Below, in pieces: positions 13,558 to 22,348 of a stretch of DNA of 64,000 nt. The translations under genes and the position numbers were made by a program. Origin of the DNA: Methylomagnum ishizawai (GTDB lineage Bacteria > Pseudomonadota > Gammaproteobacteria > Methylococcales > Methylococcaceae); assembly GCF_900155475.1 (NCBI RefSeq), contig NZ_FXAM01000001.1:917501-981500 (forward strand). Direction: 5' to 3'. How positions within the stretch are numbered: position 1 is the stretch's first letter; every line of letters starts with the position of its first letter. The notes under the pieces were generated by a model that saw only the letters and a list, made by a program, of their open reading frames with translations, was not told the DNA's origin and made no database searches.

Positions 13558-14514
13558 GTGGCGTGGAAATTCCGCTGGCCTTGGCAGCGGTTGCGGGCTT
13601 TGGGCATCATGGGTTTGAATGAGCGCAACGCCGATTTCATCCTGCCCTATAACCCGCGCCGCAATTATCCCCTGGTCGATGACAAGCGCCGCACCAAAAC
13701 CCTGGCGATGGCGGCGGGGATTCCGGTGCCGGAACTCTATGCCGCCATCGAGATCGTGCATGAGATCGAGCGCCTGGGCGAATTGCTGGGGGCTTACGAG
13801 GATTTCGTGGTCAAGCCGGCCCATGGCAGCGGCGGCGAGGGCATCATGATCGTGGCCGGACGCCATGGCGGGCGCTACCGCAAGGCCGATGGCTCCTTGG
13901 CCGATGACGAGGAACTGGGCCACCATATCGCCAATATCCTCAGCGGTATGTATAGCCTGGGCGGCTTGCCGGATTCGGCCCTGATCGAATACCGGGTGAA
14001 ATTCGATCCTATCTTCGAACATGTGAGTTTCCAGGGCGTGCCGGATATCCGTACTTTGGTGTTCCGGGGCGTGCCGGTGCTGGCGATGATCCGCCTGCCG
14101 ACCCGGCTGTCGGACGGCAAGGCCAACCTGCACCAAGGGGCCATCGGGGTGGGAATCGACCTCGCCACGGGTTGCACCTTCTCCGGTGTTTGGCACGAAA
14201 GCCCAGTCGAGCATCATCCCGACACCGGCGGTTGTCTGGCCGGTCTCCAGATTCCCTATTGGGACGACATCCTGTCTTTGACGGCGCGCTGCCATGATTT
14301 GGCCGGGCTGGGTTTCATCGGGGTCGATATCGTCTTGGACGAAAGCCTCGGTCCGATGATGCTGGAAATCAACGCCCGTCCCGGTTTGAGCATACAACTT
14401 GCCAACAAACTGGGCCTGTTGCCGCGCCTGCGCAAACTCGAAGCCCTGCCGCGCATCCCCGAATCCATCCCCGAGCGGGTAAAATTGGCGAAATCCCTGG
14501 CTTTATGGTTGTAG
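13558..14514 (+). CDS. RimK-related ATP-grasp amino-acid ligase
   Basis: ATP-grasp enzyme of the alpha-L-glutamate ligase-related family (TIGR02291 type), predicted to join an amino acid to a carboxylate, as RimK adds glutamate. The 318 residues include VVKPAHGSGGEGI (about 85-97), an ATP-binding glycine loop with its lysine. LEINARPGL (about 269-277) supplies the metal-binding Glu270 and Asn272. There is no signal peptide, so it acts in the cytosol. The start is GTG at 13558, three bases after the preceding gene. Substrate and acceptor are unknown. The neighbours suggest an envelope or secreted peptide rather than ribosomal S6. Confidence 0.85.
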   Translation: MAWKFRWPWQRLRALGIMGLNERNADFILPYNPRRNYPLVDDKRRTKTLAMAAGIPVPELYAAIEIVHEIERLGELLGAYEDFVVKPAHGSGGEGIMIVAGRHGGRYRKADGSLADDEELGHHIANILSGMYSLGGLPDSALIEYRVKFDPIFEHVSFQGVPDIRTLVFRGVPVLAMIRLPTRLSDGKANLHQGAIGVGIDLATGCTFSGVWHESPVEHHPDTGGCLAGLQIPYWDDILSLTARCHDLAGLGFIGVDIVLDESLGPMMLEINARPGLSIQLANKLGLLPRLRKLEALPRIPESIPERVKLAKSLALWL

Positions 14515-14560
14515 TGGCCTTGTCATCAAGCTTTGGTAAAAAGCCGGGGTGGGGATGTGT

Positions 14561-14580
14561 ACCGCCAAGCAGGGCGGTCT
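14561..14580 (+). terminator. Short terminator after the ATP-grasp gene
   Basis: ACCGCC (14561-14566) pairs with GGCGGT (14573-14578) around a six-base loop, followed by CTTTG. The stem is short and the T-run is brief. It sits right before the Pho box, where separation of the two operons is expected. Confidence 0.45.
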
Positions 14581-14614
14581 TTGTCATATCCTTGTAATAA
14601 TCGCTTGCTATCAA
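14581..14614 (+). promoter_or_regulatory. Predicted Pho box and -10 element for the pst operon
   Basis: Bases 14581-14598 match the PhoB consensus (two direct CTGTCAT-like half-sites) at 13 of 18 positions, with cores TTGTCATA and CTTGTAAT 11 bases apart. Exactly ten bases later is TATCAA (14609-14614), a 4/6 match to the -10 hexamer. In PhoB-activated promoters the Pho box replaces the -35 and sits about ten bases before the -10. The site is 134 bases upstream of the proposed pstC start. Confidence 0.6.
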
Positions 14615-14731
14615 GCAGCGTTTTGCGCCCACGAGAACCACGGCGCTCCCGCTTTGCCGGTGGGCGCATTCGTTGCGGGCTTAACGAAGCGCGGCACTGA
14701 GGCCACGCGATCCAAGAGGAATCCGAACCGG

Positions 14732-16111
14732 ATGGAGAAATCGACCTTTCTTGTGCTGTTGCTGCTGCTGAGCGCGGTGGCTTTCCACCTCGGGCGCAAG
14801 CGTTCCTTGGCGGTGGCGGGCGGCAGCGTGCGGAACCTGCACTCGCTGCCCAGCTATTACGGCTATTACACGGCCTTGTGGTGCGGCATCCCGACCTTGC
14901 TGCTGTTGTTCTTCTGGCTGTGCTTCGAGGGCAAGCTGGTCACCGACCTCGTGGTTTCCGGCCTGCCCGAATCCATGCGCTCGGCGGACCCGGACCGGCT
15001 CGGCCTCTTGGTCAACGATATCCGCAACGTGGCGAGCCACTCGGTGGCGGAGGGTGCCGATCCGGCCATCCGGGCGGCGGCGGAACGTTATCTACACTAC
15101 CACGCCTTCAGCAACATCCTGCTGAGCCTCCTCGGGGTGTGCCTGGCCTTGGCCGGTGCGGCTTTCGCCTACCAGCGCATCGCCTGCGAGCATCGCGCCC
15201 GCAACCAGGTCGAGCGGGTGTTGCGGATGTTCTTGATCGGTTGTTCGGTGCTGGCGATCTTCACCACCATCGGCATCGTGCTGTCGGTGTTGTTCGAGTC
15301 GATCCGCTTCTTCCAGAAAGTGCCGATCACCGAATTCTTGTTCGGCCTCAAATGGAGTCCGCAGATGGCGATCCGGGCCGACCAGGTGGGTTCTTCCGGG
15401 GCGTTCGGCGCGGTGCCCTTGATTACCGGCACCTTGCTGATTTCCTTCATCGCCATGGTGGTGGCCGTGCCCATCGGGCTGTTGTCCGCCATTTATCTGT
15501 CGGAATACGCCGGGTCGAGGTTCCGCGCCATCGCCAAGCCCTTGCTGGAAATCCTGGCCGGCATCCCCACTGTGGTCTATGGCTTCTTCGCGGCCTTGGT
15601 GGTGGCCCCGTTCGTGCGCGATCTCGGCGCCCATCTGGGCTTGGTGGTCTCTTCCGAAAGCGCCCTGGCGGCGGGATTCGTCATGGGCATCATGATCATT
15701 CCCTTCGTGTCCTCACTGTCGGACGATTTCATCAACGCCGTGCCGCAATCGCTGAGGGATGGTGCCTACGCCCTGGGCGCGACCCAGGCCGAAACCATCC
15801 GCCAGGTGGTCATGCCGGCCGCCTTGCCCGGTATTGTCGGCGGGGTGTTGCTGGCGGTGTCCCGCGCCATCGGCGAAACCATGATCGTGGTGATGGCGGC
15901 CGGTTTGACCGCCAACCTCACCGCCAATCCCCTCGAAGCGGTGACCACCGTCACCACCCAAATCGTGACCCTGTTGGTGGGCGACCAGGAATTCGACAGC
16001 CCCAAGACCCTCGCGGCCTTCGCCCTGGGGTTGGTGTTGTTCCTGCTGACCCTGGTGCTTAACATCGTCGCCCTGCATGTGGTCAGGAAATATCGTGAGC
16101 AATATGAATAA
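14732..16111 (+). CDS. pstC: Phosphate ABC transporter permease PstC (long form)
   Basis: Membrane subunit of the high-affinity phosphate importer PstSCAB. From the ATG at 14732 the product is 459 residues, longer than E. coli PstC (319). The extra part is an N-terminal region with two or three membrane helices and a periplasmic loop, as in many proteobacterial long PstC proteins. The permease core shows the ABC-coupling segment (DGAYALGATQAETIRQVVMP) near residues 345-364. An upstream ATG at 14549 is in frame but would run through the Pho box and promoter, so I reject it. pstA overlaps the 3' end. Confidence 0.93.
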   Translation: MEKSTFLVLLLLLSAVAFHLGRKRSLAVAGGSVRNLHSLPSYYGYYTALWCGIPTLLLLFFWLCFEGKLVTDLVVSGLPESMRSADPDRLGLLVNDIRNVASHSVAEGADPAIRAAAERYLHYHAFSNILLSLLGVCLALAGAAFAYQRIACEHRARNQVERVLRMFLIGCSVLAIFTTIGIVLSVLFESIRFFQKVPITEFLFGLKWSPQMAIRADQVGSSGAFGAVPLITGTLLISFIAMVVAVPIGLLSAIYLSEYAGSRFRAIAKPLLEILAGIPTVVYGFFAALVVAPFVRDLGAHLGLVVSSESALAAGFVMGIMIIPFVSSLSDDFINAVPQSLRDGAYALGATQAETIRQVVMPAALPGIVGGVLLAVSRAIGETMIVVMAAGLTANLTANPLEAVTTVTTQIVTLLVGDQEFDSPKTLAAFALGLVLFLLTLVLNIVALHVVRKYREQYE

Positions 16112-17405
16112 CCCCGCACCTTCGCAGCCGCGCAACCGCACCGTCGATATCGTCATGGCCAGCATGGCCCGGCGGCGGCGGGCGGAACAGCGTTTCCGGG
16201 CCTATGGGCTGGTTTCCATCATCATCGGGCTGTGCTTTTTGTTCGTGCTGTTCGGTAGCATCATCGGCAACGGCTATAGCGCGTTCCGGCAAACCTTCAT
16301 CGCGCTGGACGTGGTTTTCGACCCAGCCACCCTGGACCCTGAAAACACCCACGACCGCGCCATCCTGGAAGCCGCCGACTACGACGCCTTGCTCAAGGCC
16401 AGCCTGGGCACCTTGTTCCCCGAGGTCGGCGAACGCAAGCAAAAGCGGGCTTTGTACGGGATGGTGAGTTCTTCCGCCTCGATGGAATTGCGCCAGCGTT
16501 TATTGGACAATCCCAGCCTCCTGGGCAAAACCGAGCGTATTTGGGTGCCCGCCGACGATGTCATCGACATGTTGGTGAAAGGCCAATTCGACGCCCAAGC
16601 CGCCGAGACCGACGAAAAACTGAAAAGTCAACAGGCCTGGGTGGAAAAGCTCAAGGCCGATCACCGCATCGAAACCCGCTTCAATACCACCTTCTTCACC
16701 AAGGGCGATTCCCGCGAGCCGGAAGCGGCGGGGATTTGGGGCGCGGTGATGGGTTCGGCCTTCACCTTGCTGGTGACGCTGGCGCTGTCCCTGCCCATCG
16801 GCATGGCGGCGGCGATCTATCTGGAGGAATTCGCCCCGCAGAACCAGTGGACCGATTTAATCGAGGTCAATATCAACAATCTGGCGGCGGTGCCCTCGAT
16901 TGTGTTCGGCTTGCTCGGGCTCGCGGTGTTCATCAATTTCTTCGGCCTGCCGCGGTCCTCGCCCTTGGTCGGCGGCTTGGTGCTGGCCTTGATGACCTTG
17001 CCGGTCATCATCATCGCCGGGCGCTCGGCCTTGAAGTCGGTGCCGCCCTCGGTGCGGGAAGCCGCCTTGGGCGTGGGTGCCTCGGCCATGCAGACGGTGT
17101 TCCACCATGTGCTGCCCTTGGCGATGCCGGGGATGCTGACCGGGGCCATCATCGGCATGGCCCGCGCCCTGGGTGAAAGCGCACCGCTGCTGATGATCGG
17201 CATGGTGGCTTTTATCGTCGATATTCCCAAAGGCATCAACGAACCTTCGACGGTGCTGCCGGTGCAAATCTACCTATGGGCGGACAGCCCGGAACGCGCC
17301 TTCGTCGAACGCACCTCGGGGGCCATCCTGGTGTTGTTGCTGTTCTTGATCCTGATGAACGGAGCCGCGGTCTATCTGCGTCGGCGCTATGAGCGGCGCT
17401 GGTAA
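16095..17405 (+). CDS. pstA: Phosphate ABC transporter permease PstA
   Basis: Second membrane subunit of the phosphate importer. From the GTG at 16095 the product is 436 residues and overlaps pstC by 17 bases. AGGA at 16085-16088 is well spaced for this start. ATGs at 16077 and 16104 are alternatives. The N-terminal third, with one membrane helix and a periplasmic segment, matches the DUF3333 extension of long PstA proteins. The transporter core carries the ABC-coupling loop (REAALGVGASAMQTVFHHVLP). Translational coupling with pstC is likely. Confidence 0.93.
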   Translation: MSNMNNPAPSQPRNRTVDIVMASMARRRRAEQRFRAYGLVSIIIGLCFLFVLFGSIIGNGYSAFRQTFIALDVVFDPATLDPENTHDRAILEAADYDALLKASLGTLFPEVGERKQKRALYGMVSSSASMELRQRLLDNPSLLGKTERIWVPADDVIDMLVKGQFDAQAAETDEKLKSQQAWVEKLKADHRIETRFNTTFFTKGDSREPEAAGIWGAVMGSAFTLLVTLALSLPIGMAAAIYLEEFAPQNQWTDLIEVNINNLAAVPSIVFGLLGLAVFINFFGLPRSSPLVGGLVLALMTLPVIIIAGRSALKSVPPSVREAALGVGASAMQTVFHHVLPLAMPGMLTGAIIGMARALGESAPLLMIGMVAFIVDIPKGINEPSTVLPVQIYLWADSPERAFVERTSGAILVLLLFLILMNGAAVYLRRRYERRW

Positions 17406-17429
17406 TCCCGGCGCCTGGACCCTCAACGA

Positions 17430-18350
17430 ATGGAAGTCGGTACGGCTATGAACGCTTTGTTCGATCTCAAAACCTCGGTATCACAATCGGTATCTCCAAC
17501 AGAGCCGCCAGGAATGAAAAACAGAGAAAAAACTCCCTCCGAAGTCGCCTTCAACCGTGAATATACGGAAACCGTGGGCGAAATCACCTCGCCCAATCCC
17601 CGCATCGAATGCCGGGGCGTCCAGGTCCACTACGGCGAGAAGCTGGCGATTTCGGGTGTCAGCCTGGACATCGGCCGCAACGAGGTCATCGCCTTGATCG
17701 GCCCTTCGGGTTGCGGCAAATCCACCTTCCTCCGGTGTTTGAACCGGATGAACGACACCATCCCGGCTTGCCGCGTTTCCGGTGAAATCACCCTCGATGG
17801 CCGCAACATCTACGATCCGACCGTCGATGTCGTGCCCTTGCGGGCGCAGGTCGGCATGGTGTTCCAAAAGCCCAACCCCTTCCCCAAGAGCATCTTCGAG
17901 AACGTGGCCTATGGGCCGCGCATCCATGGCTTGGTGGCGTCCAAGGTGGAGCTTGAAGAAGTCGTGGAATCCTCCCTGCGCCGCGCCGGGCTGTGGGACG
18001 AGGTCAAGGATTATCTGCACCAGCCCGGCACCAGCCTCTCCGGCGGCCAGCAGCAAAGGCTGTGCATCGCCCGCACCATCGCCGTGAACCCGGAAGTCAT
18101 CCTGATGGACGAGCCTTGTTCGGCGCTCGATCCCATCGCCACCGCCAAGATCGAGCAATTGATCGACGAACTCCGGTCGCAATTCACCATCGCCATCGTG
18201 ACCCATTCCATGCAGCAGGCGGCGCGGGTGTCCCAGCGCACGGCCTATTTCCATATGGGGCGTTTGATCGAGGTCGGCGAGACGGCGCGTATCTTCACCA
18301 ATCCCCATCATCAGTTGACGGAGGATTACATCACCGGGCGTTTCGGCTGA
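17430..18350 (+). CDS. pstB: Phosphate ABC transporter ATP-binding protein PstB
   Basis: ATPase that drives PstCA-mediated phosphate import and takes part in PhoR control. The 306 residues include Walker [10 protein letters not shown] (91-99), the Q-loop in VFQKPNPFP, the signature LSGGQQQR and Walker [12 protein letters not shown]. The core matches the usual 250-260 residue PstB. The first 50 or so residues are an unconserved-looking extension, so the true start may be a later ATG (17448 or 17514). It lies 24 bases after pstA. Confidence 0.95.
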   Translation: MEVGTAMNALFDLKTSVSQSVSPTEPPGMKNREKTPSEVAFNREYTETVGEITSPNPRIECRGVQVHYGEKLAISGVSLDIGRNEVIALIGPSGCGKSTFLRCLNRMNDTIPACRVSGEITLDGRNIYDPTVDVVPLRAQVGMVFQKPNPFPKSIFENVAYGPRIHGLVASKVELEEVVESSLRRAGLWDEVKDYLHQPGTSLSGGQQQRLCIARTIAVNPEVILMDEPCSALDPIATAKIEQLIDELRSQFTIAIVTHSMQQAARVSQRTAYFHMGRLIEVGETARIFTNPHHQLTEDYITGRFG

Positions 18351-18360
18351 GGAGGCATCC

Positions 18361-19089
18361 ATGAACGGGCAGGAACAACCCTCGACGGTACCCAAGGTGG
18401 AGGGGCATACGGTGCGCCGCTTCGACGGCGAAATGAACCAAATCCACCTCAAGGTGCTGGAAATGGGCGGCTTGGCCCTGGCCCAACTCAGGGACGCCTT
18501 GCGCGCCCTCAAGTACAAGGATGCGGCCCTGGCCCAGGCCATCGCGCCCAGGGAGAACCGGATCGATCATCTGGAAGTCGAGGCCGATGCCGAGGTGTTG
18601 GGCTTGATCGCCCGGCGCTGTCCGATGGGCGGGGATTTGCGCATGGTGATGGCGGTGTCGAAGAGCGTCACCGATCTCGAACGCATCGGCGACGAAGCCA
18701 TGCGTATCGCCACCATCGCCCAGCACATCTATGGCAAGGAAGGGGCTGAACCCAACGCGCAGTTGCTCCGGGATGTGCATCTCATGGGCGATTTCGTGGT
18801 GGAGCTGGTGGAGGATGCGCTGAGGGCGTTCGATCTCCTGGGCGAGGATTTGGCGACCGAGGTCATCGCCCAGCAGGACAAACTCGAAGACGAATTCGAG
18901 GCCGGATTGCGCCGCTTGATGACCTATGTCATGGAGGACGCCCGCAACATCGGCTTCGCCATCAGCGTCATCCTCATCATCAAATCCTTGGAGCGCATCG
19001 GCGCCCATGCCGCCAATCTCGCGGAATACGTGATTTTCCAGGTCCGGGGCATGGACGTCCGCCACCAGGGTGCGCCCACCGCGCCATAG
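18361..19089 (+). CDS. phoU: Phosphate signalling regulator PhoU
   Basis: Peripheral membrane regulator that links PstSCAB activity to the PhoR/PhoB two-component system and keeps the Pho regulon off when phosphate is plentiful. The 242 residues form the expected tandem three-helix bundles. Each repeat has a metal-binding E/DxxxD-type motif (SVTDLERIGDEAMRIA and IKSLERIGAHAANLAEYV). GAGGAGG sits just before the ATG, ten bases after pstB. It is the last gene of the pstC-pstA-pstB-phoU operon; the next gene is convergent. Confidence 0.96.
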   Translation: MNGQEQPSTVPKVEGHTVRRFDGEMNQIHLKVLEMGGLALAQLRDALRALKYKDAALAQAIAPRENRIDHLEVEADAEVLGLIARRCPMGGDLRMVMAVSKSVTDLERIGDEAMRIATIAQHIYGKEGAEPNAQLLRDVHLMGDFVVELVEDALRAFDLLGEDLATEVIAQQDKLEDEFEAGLRRLMTYVMEDARNIGFAISVILIIKSLERIGAHAANLAEYVIFQVRGMDVRHQGAPTAP

Positions 19090-19100
19090 TCCGCGCCGGG

Positions 19101-21479
19101 TCAGCCCGCCCGGTCCGGCACCAGGGTCAGCCGGTGTTCGGTTTTCCCCGGTAGGAAGGGCAGGGGGCGTCCTTCCGCCCAGGCCCGCTCCTGGTCGCGG
19201 TAATAAGGCGACAGCGGATGCCCCGATTGCCCGCCCGGAATATGCAGGATGCCAGCCTCGGGATGGTTGGGCGATACCGCCATGCGCTCGCTGGCCCCGT
19301 GGCCGTTGTTCAGCGCCTTGATGCAGAAGCTATTGCAAGCCCCGGCGGTTTCCGGCATGTCCAGCAGGAAGCCCGCCGCCGGGAAGCTCCGGCTGAACGG
19401 ATGCCGGATCGCCACCCGGTTGATTTCACCCCAAGGCAAGGCCGCGAGTTGGGCCCCTGGATGTTCCGCCAAGAGCTTGGCCGCGCTCCGCTTCAGGTTG
19501 TCCAAGAGGAAGCCGTGCCAATCCGTGTGGCGCTCCGGCAGGGTGTCGGGCGCGCGCCCGGCGAGCCAGGCCCGCAACGGGGTTTCCTGCTCGCGCCAGC
19601 GGTAGGCGAAACCGGGCTCGGCGGCGGCGCAGCCCGCCATCAGCGGGGCGAACAAAGCCTGCGCCAAATCCAAACGCCAATTGATCAACAAGCCGATTCC
19701 GAGGCTGTCCGGGGCCAGCCGTCCATCCCAGGCCTGGATCGCCGCCTTGGCGTCCGCCAGGGCCGGATCGGATTTCAGCGCCGCCTCGTCCAGGGTTGCC
19801 AGCGCCAACTCGCGGTAGAACTCGTAGAAGCCGCTGGTGGTATCCAATTGCAGGCCGAGCAAATCGGCTTCCGACCACAGCGGCTTGGCGCGGAGTTGTT
19901 CCGCGATGCGGTAGGCGCGGTAGCCATTGGCGAAACCATGGCCGATGATGTAGGGGTAATCCTTGCCCAGGGTGCGGCTGTTGGCGGTGGCGATGAAGCC
20001 CTCCGGCGGATCGATCAGCCGCGGCAATTGCTCCGGCGGGATATAGCCGTCCCAGCCGACGCCGGGCTTGGCCCAGGATTCGGCCACGCTGCCATCCAGT
20101 CCGACCCGCTTCGGGTAATAGCCCATATAGGTCCAGGCGATATGGCCGTCCGCGTCGGCCAGCACCACGTTTTGCGGGGGCGAGCCGGTGCGGTTCAGGA
20201 GCGCCATGGCGTGCTCCAGGGTCGTGGCCCGGTCCATGTCGATCAGCCCCAGGTTCACGGCTTGCGGGTCGAGCGCGTTCCAATGGATGGCGACCGGATC
20301 GCCCAGGAGGGGAGCCGGGGACACCGGACCCCACAGCGTGCTTTTCAGCGTCACCGGGACGGGCGGGCCGTCCTTGACCTGGAGGGTTTCCTGGCGGGTC
20401 TCGAAGCGCCGCCAGCCTTCCGGGGTCCGGTATTCATCCGCATTGGCCGGGTTGATTTCCAGCCGCACCAGGTCGAGGAAATCGCCCTCGATATTGGTGA
20501 AACCCCAGGCGATATGGCCGTTGCTGCCCACGACGATGGGCGGGGCGCCGGGCAGGGTGACGCCGGAAATATCCACTTCGCCATAGCGCAGCCGGGCGCG
20601 GTACCAGACATTCGGCACGCCCAGCGGCAGGTGCATATCGTTGGCGACCAGGGCGCGGCCATCGGCGGTTTTCCGGCCCCCGACCGCCCAGTTGTTGGAG
20701 CCGATATCGGGCGGTTCCGGTCCCACGGCGGCGAGCGGCGGATTCCGCCCCGCGTTGGCTTCGAGCAAGTGGGCGATGGCGGCGACCGGCACCGGCTGGG
20801 CGGGTCGGTGGCTGCCCGCGCCGCCCAGCAAGGGCCGGGTGTATTCGTCGGTGTCGGGGGTCAGGAAGGCCACCACCTCGGGCGGCAACAGCCGCGCCAT
20901 CGTGGTCAGCATGCGTTCCTCGGTTTCCTGGTCGCTGAGGGTCTGGAACATCCCCAACGCCACCAACAGGCTATCCGCCGCCTGCCAGGGTTCGGGACGG
21001 TAGCGCAGCACCCGGAATTCGGGCGGGAATTCCTGGGCACCGGCGATATAGGCGTTGACGCCCTGGGCATAGGCCGCGAGCGCCGCTTGTTGGTCCGGTG
21101 GCAGGTGGGCGGCGATGGCCTGGGCGGTGCGTTGGAACTCGTAGACCCGCTGGGCCAGGTCCACCGGCAGCGCTTTTTCGCCGAAGATTTCCGCCAGCCG
21201 TCCCGCCGACTTGCGCCGCATCAAATCCATCTGGAACAGCCGGTCGCGGGCGTGGAGATAGCCCAAGGCCCGCTGGGCGTCCTCGCGGATGGGCGCGGTC
21301 ACGGTGGGGATGGCCTTGGCGTCGGCTTCCACCGTCACCGGGCCGGAGAGTCCGGGAATACGGATTTCGCCGTCCAAGCGCGGCAAGGACATCGCCATCC
21401 GGTCGATTTGATAGGCCACCGGGGCGGTGAGGCCCAACAGCGCGAAAGACAGCACGTAAAGCTTGTGTTTGAGGAGCAT
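19101..21479 (-). CDS. Penicillin acylase family N-terminal nucleophile hydrolase
   Basis: Periplasmic amidase of the Ntn-hydrolase penicillin acylase family (PF01804). Members hydrolyse penicillins, cephalosporins or N-acyl homoserine lactones; the substrate here cannot be told. From the ATG at 21479 (MLLKHKLYVLSFALL) the product is 792 residues with a membrane or signal segment at about 5-24. The family precursor is cut autocatalytically just before a serine. GSNNWAVGG at about 260-268 fits, with Ser261 as the new N-terminal nucleophile. That gives an alpha chain of about 235 and a beta chain of about 530 residues. A 32-residue upstream extension is in frame but would overlap rph, and I exclude it. 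Confidence 0.88.
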   Translation of the reverse strand: MLLKHKLYVLSFALLGLTAPVAYQIDRMAMSLPRLDGEIRIPGLSGPVTVEADAKAIPTVTAPIREDAQRALGYLHARDRLFQMDLMRRKSAGRLAEIFGEKALPVDLAQRVYEFQRTAQAIAAHLPPDQQAALAAYAQGVNAYIAGAQEFPPEFRVLRYRPEPWQAADSLLVALGMFQTLSDQETEERMLTTMARLLPPEVVAFLTPDTDEYTRPLLGGAGSHRPAQPVPVAAIAHLLEANAGRNPPLAAVGPEPPDIGSNNWAVGGRKTADGRALVANDMHLPLGVPNVWYRARLRYGEVDISGVTLPGAPPIVVGSNGHIAWGFTNIEGDFLDLVRLEINPANADEYRTPEGWRRFETRQETLQVKDGPPVPVTLKSTLWGPVSPAPLLGDPVAIHWNALDPQAVNLGLIDMDRATTLEHAMALLNRTGSPPQNVVLADADGHIAWTYMGYYPKRVGLDGSVAESWAKPGVGWDGYIPPEQLPRLIDPPEGFIATANSRTLGKDYPYIIGHGFANGYRAYRIAEQLRAKPLWSEADLLGLQLDTTSGFYEFYRELALATLDEAALKSDPALADAKAAIQAWDGRLAPDSLGIGLLINWRLDLAQALFAPLMAGCAAAEPGFAYRWREQETPLRAWLAGRAPDTLPERHTDWHGFLLDNLKRSAAKLLAEHPGAQLAALPWGEINRVAIRHPFSRSFPAAGFLLDMPETAGACNSFCIKALNNGHGASERMAVSPNHPEAGILHIPGGQSGHPLSPYYRDQERAWAEGRPLPFLPGKTEHRLTLVPDRAG

Positions 21480-21573
21480 AAAGCGGGTTCCTGGATGCCT
21501 ATGACGCCCACCAAGGGCAGGGCGGGGATATTCCGGGTATACTGCCCCGCTTTCCGTTAAGCGAGCAACCACC

Positions 21574-22302
21574 ATGAGACCGAGCGGCCGCCAACCCGAC
21601 GAACTGAGGAAAATCGCCCTGACCTGCCATTACACCAAGCACGCCGAAGGCTCGGTCCTGGTCGAGTTCGGCGATACCCGCGTCATTTGCACCGCCAGCA
21701 TCGAGGACCGGGTGCCGCCCTTCCTCAAGGGCAAGGGCGGTGGTTGGATCACCGCCGAATATGGCATGTTGCCCCGCGCCACCCACGAACGCACTGGCCG
21801 CGAAGCCGCCAAGGGCAAGCAAGCCGGGCGCACCATGGAAATCCAGCGCCTGATTGGCCGTTCGCTGCGGGCCGCCTTGGATTTGGAAGCCTTGGGCGAG
21901 CGCACCGTCACCATCGATTGCGACGTGATCCAGGCCGACGGCGGCACCCGCACCGCGTCCATCACCGGCGGTTTCGTGGCTTTGAGCCTGGCCGTGCGCC
22001 ATTTGCTCAAGCAGCGGCGGCTCAAGGTCAATCCCATCCACGGGCAGATCGCCTCGGTGTCGGTGGGCATCTACAAGGGCGCGCCGGTGCTGGACCTCGA
22101 TTACAAGGAGGATTGCGAGGCCGAGACCGATATGAACGTGGTGATGAACGACGCCGGGGCGTATATCGAAGTGCAGGGCACCGCCGAGGGCCACGCCTTC
22201 CGCCGCGAGGAACTCGACGCGATGTTGGTATTGGCCGGGAAGGGCATCGGGGAATTGCTGGCGCACCAGCGCGAGGCTTTGGAGCAGAGCAAGCTGGGCT
22301 AA
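21574..22302 (+). CDS. rph: Ribonuclease PH
   Basis: Phosphorolytic 3'-to-5' exoribonuclease that trims the 3' ends of tRNA precursors. The 242 residues match the family length of about 240. It begins [12 protein letters not shown], the conserved RNase PH start. It contains [14 protein letters not shown], the phosphate-binding [12 protein letters not shown] and the C-terminal [15 protein letters not shown]. It is divergent from the penicillin acylase gene (94 bases apart) and convergent with the carbonic anhydrase gene. Confidence 0.97.
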   Translation: MRPSGRQPDELRKIALTCHYTKHAEGSVLVEFGDTRVICTASIEDRVPPFLKGKGGGWITAEYGMLPRATHERTGREAAKGKQAGRTMEIQRLIGRSLRAALDLEALGERTVTIDCDVIQADGGTRTASITGGFVALSLAVRHLLKQRRLKVNPIHGQIASVSVGIYKGAPVLDLDYKEDCEAETDMNVVMNDAGAYIEVQGTAEGHAFRREELDAMLVLAGKGIGELLAHQREALEQSKLG

Positions 22303-22312
22303 AAGCATAATA

Positions 22313-22332
22313 GGGCGGGCCGTGGCCCGCCC
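22313..22332. terminator. Bidirectional hairpin between rph and carbonic anhydrase
   Basis: GGGCGGGC (22313-22320) pairs with GCCCGCCC (22325-22332) around a four-base loop, ten bases after the rph stop, between convergent genes. There is no T-tract on the plus side and only a mixed T-rich stretch on the minus side. Termination in both directions is plausible but not certain. Confidence 0.5.
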
Positions 22333-22348
22333 CCGCCAGCAGTCCGCC

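Noticed and set aside
14549-14731. N-terminal extension of pstC to an upstream ATG.
   Set aside because: It would run through the terminator-like hairpin, Pho box and -10 element. The resulting 61 residues do not resemble PstC.
19218-21560. A 780-codon plus-strand frame opposite the penicillin acylase gene.
   Set aside because: Composition is Arg/Gly/Gln-rich shadow sequence with no family motif, whereas the minus strand has a full conserved enzyme.
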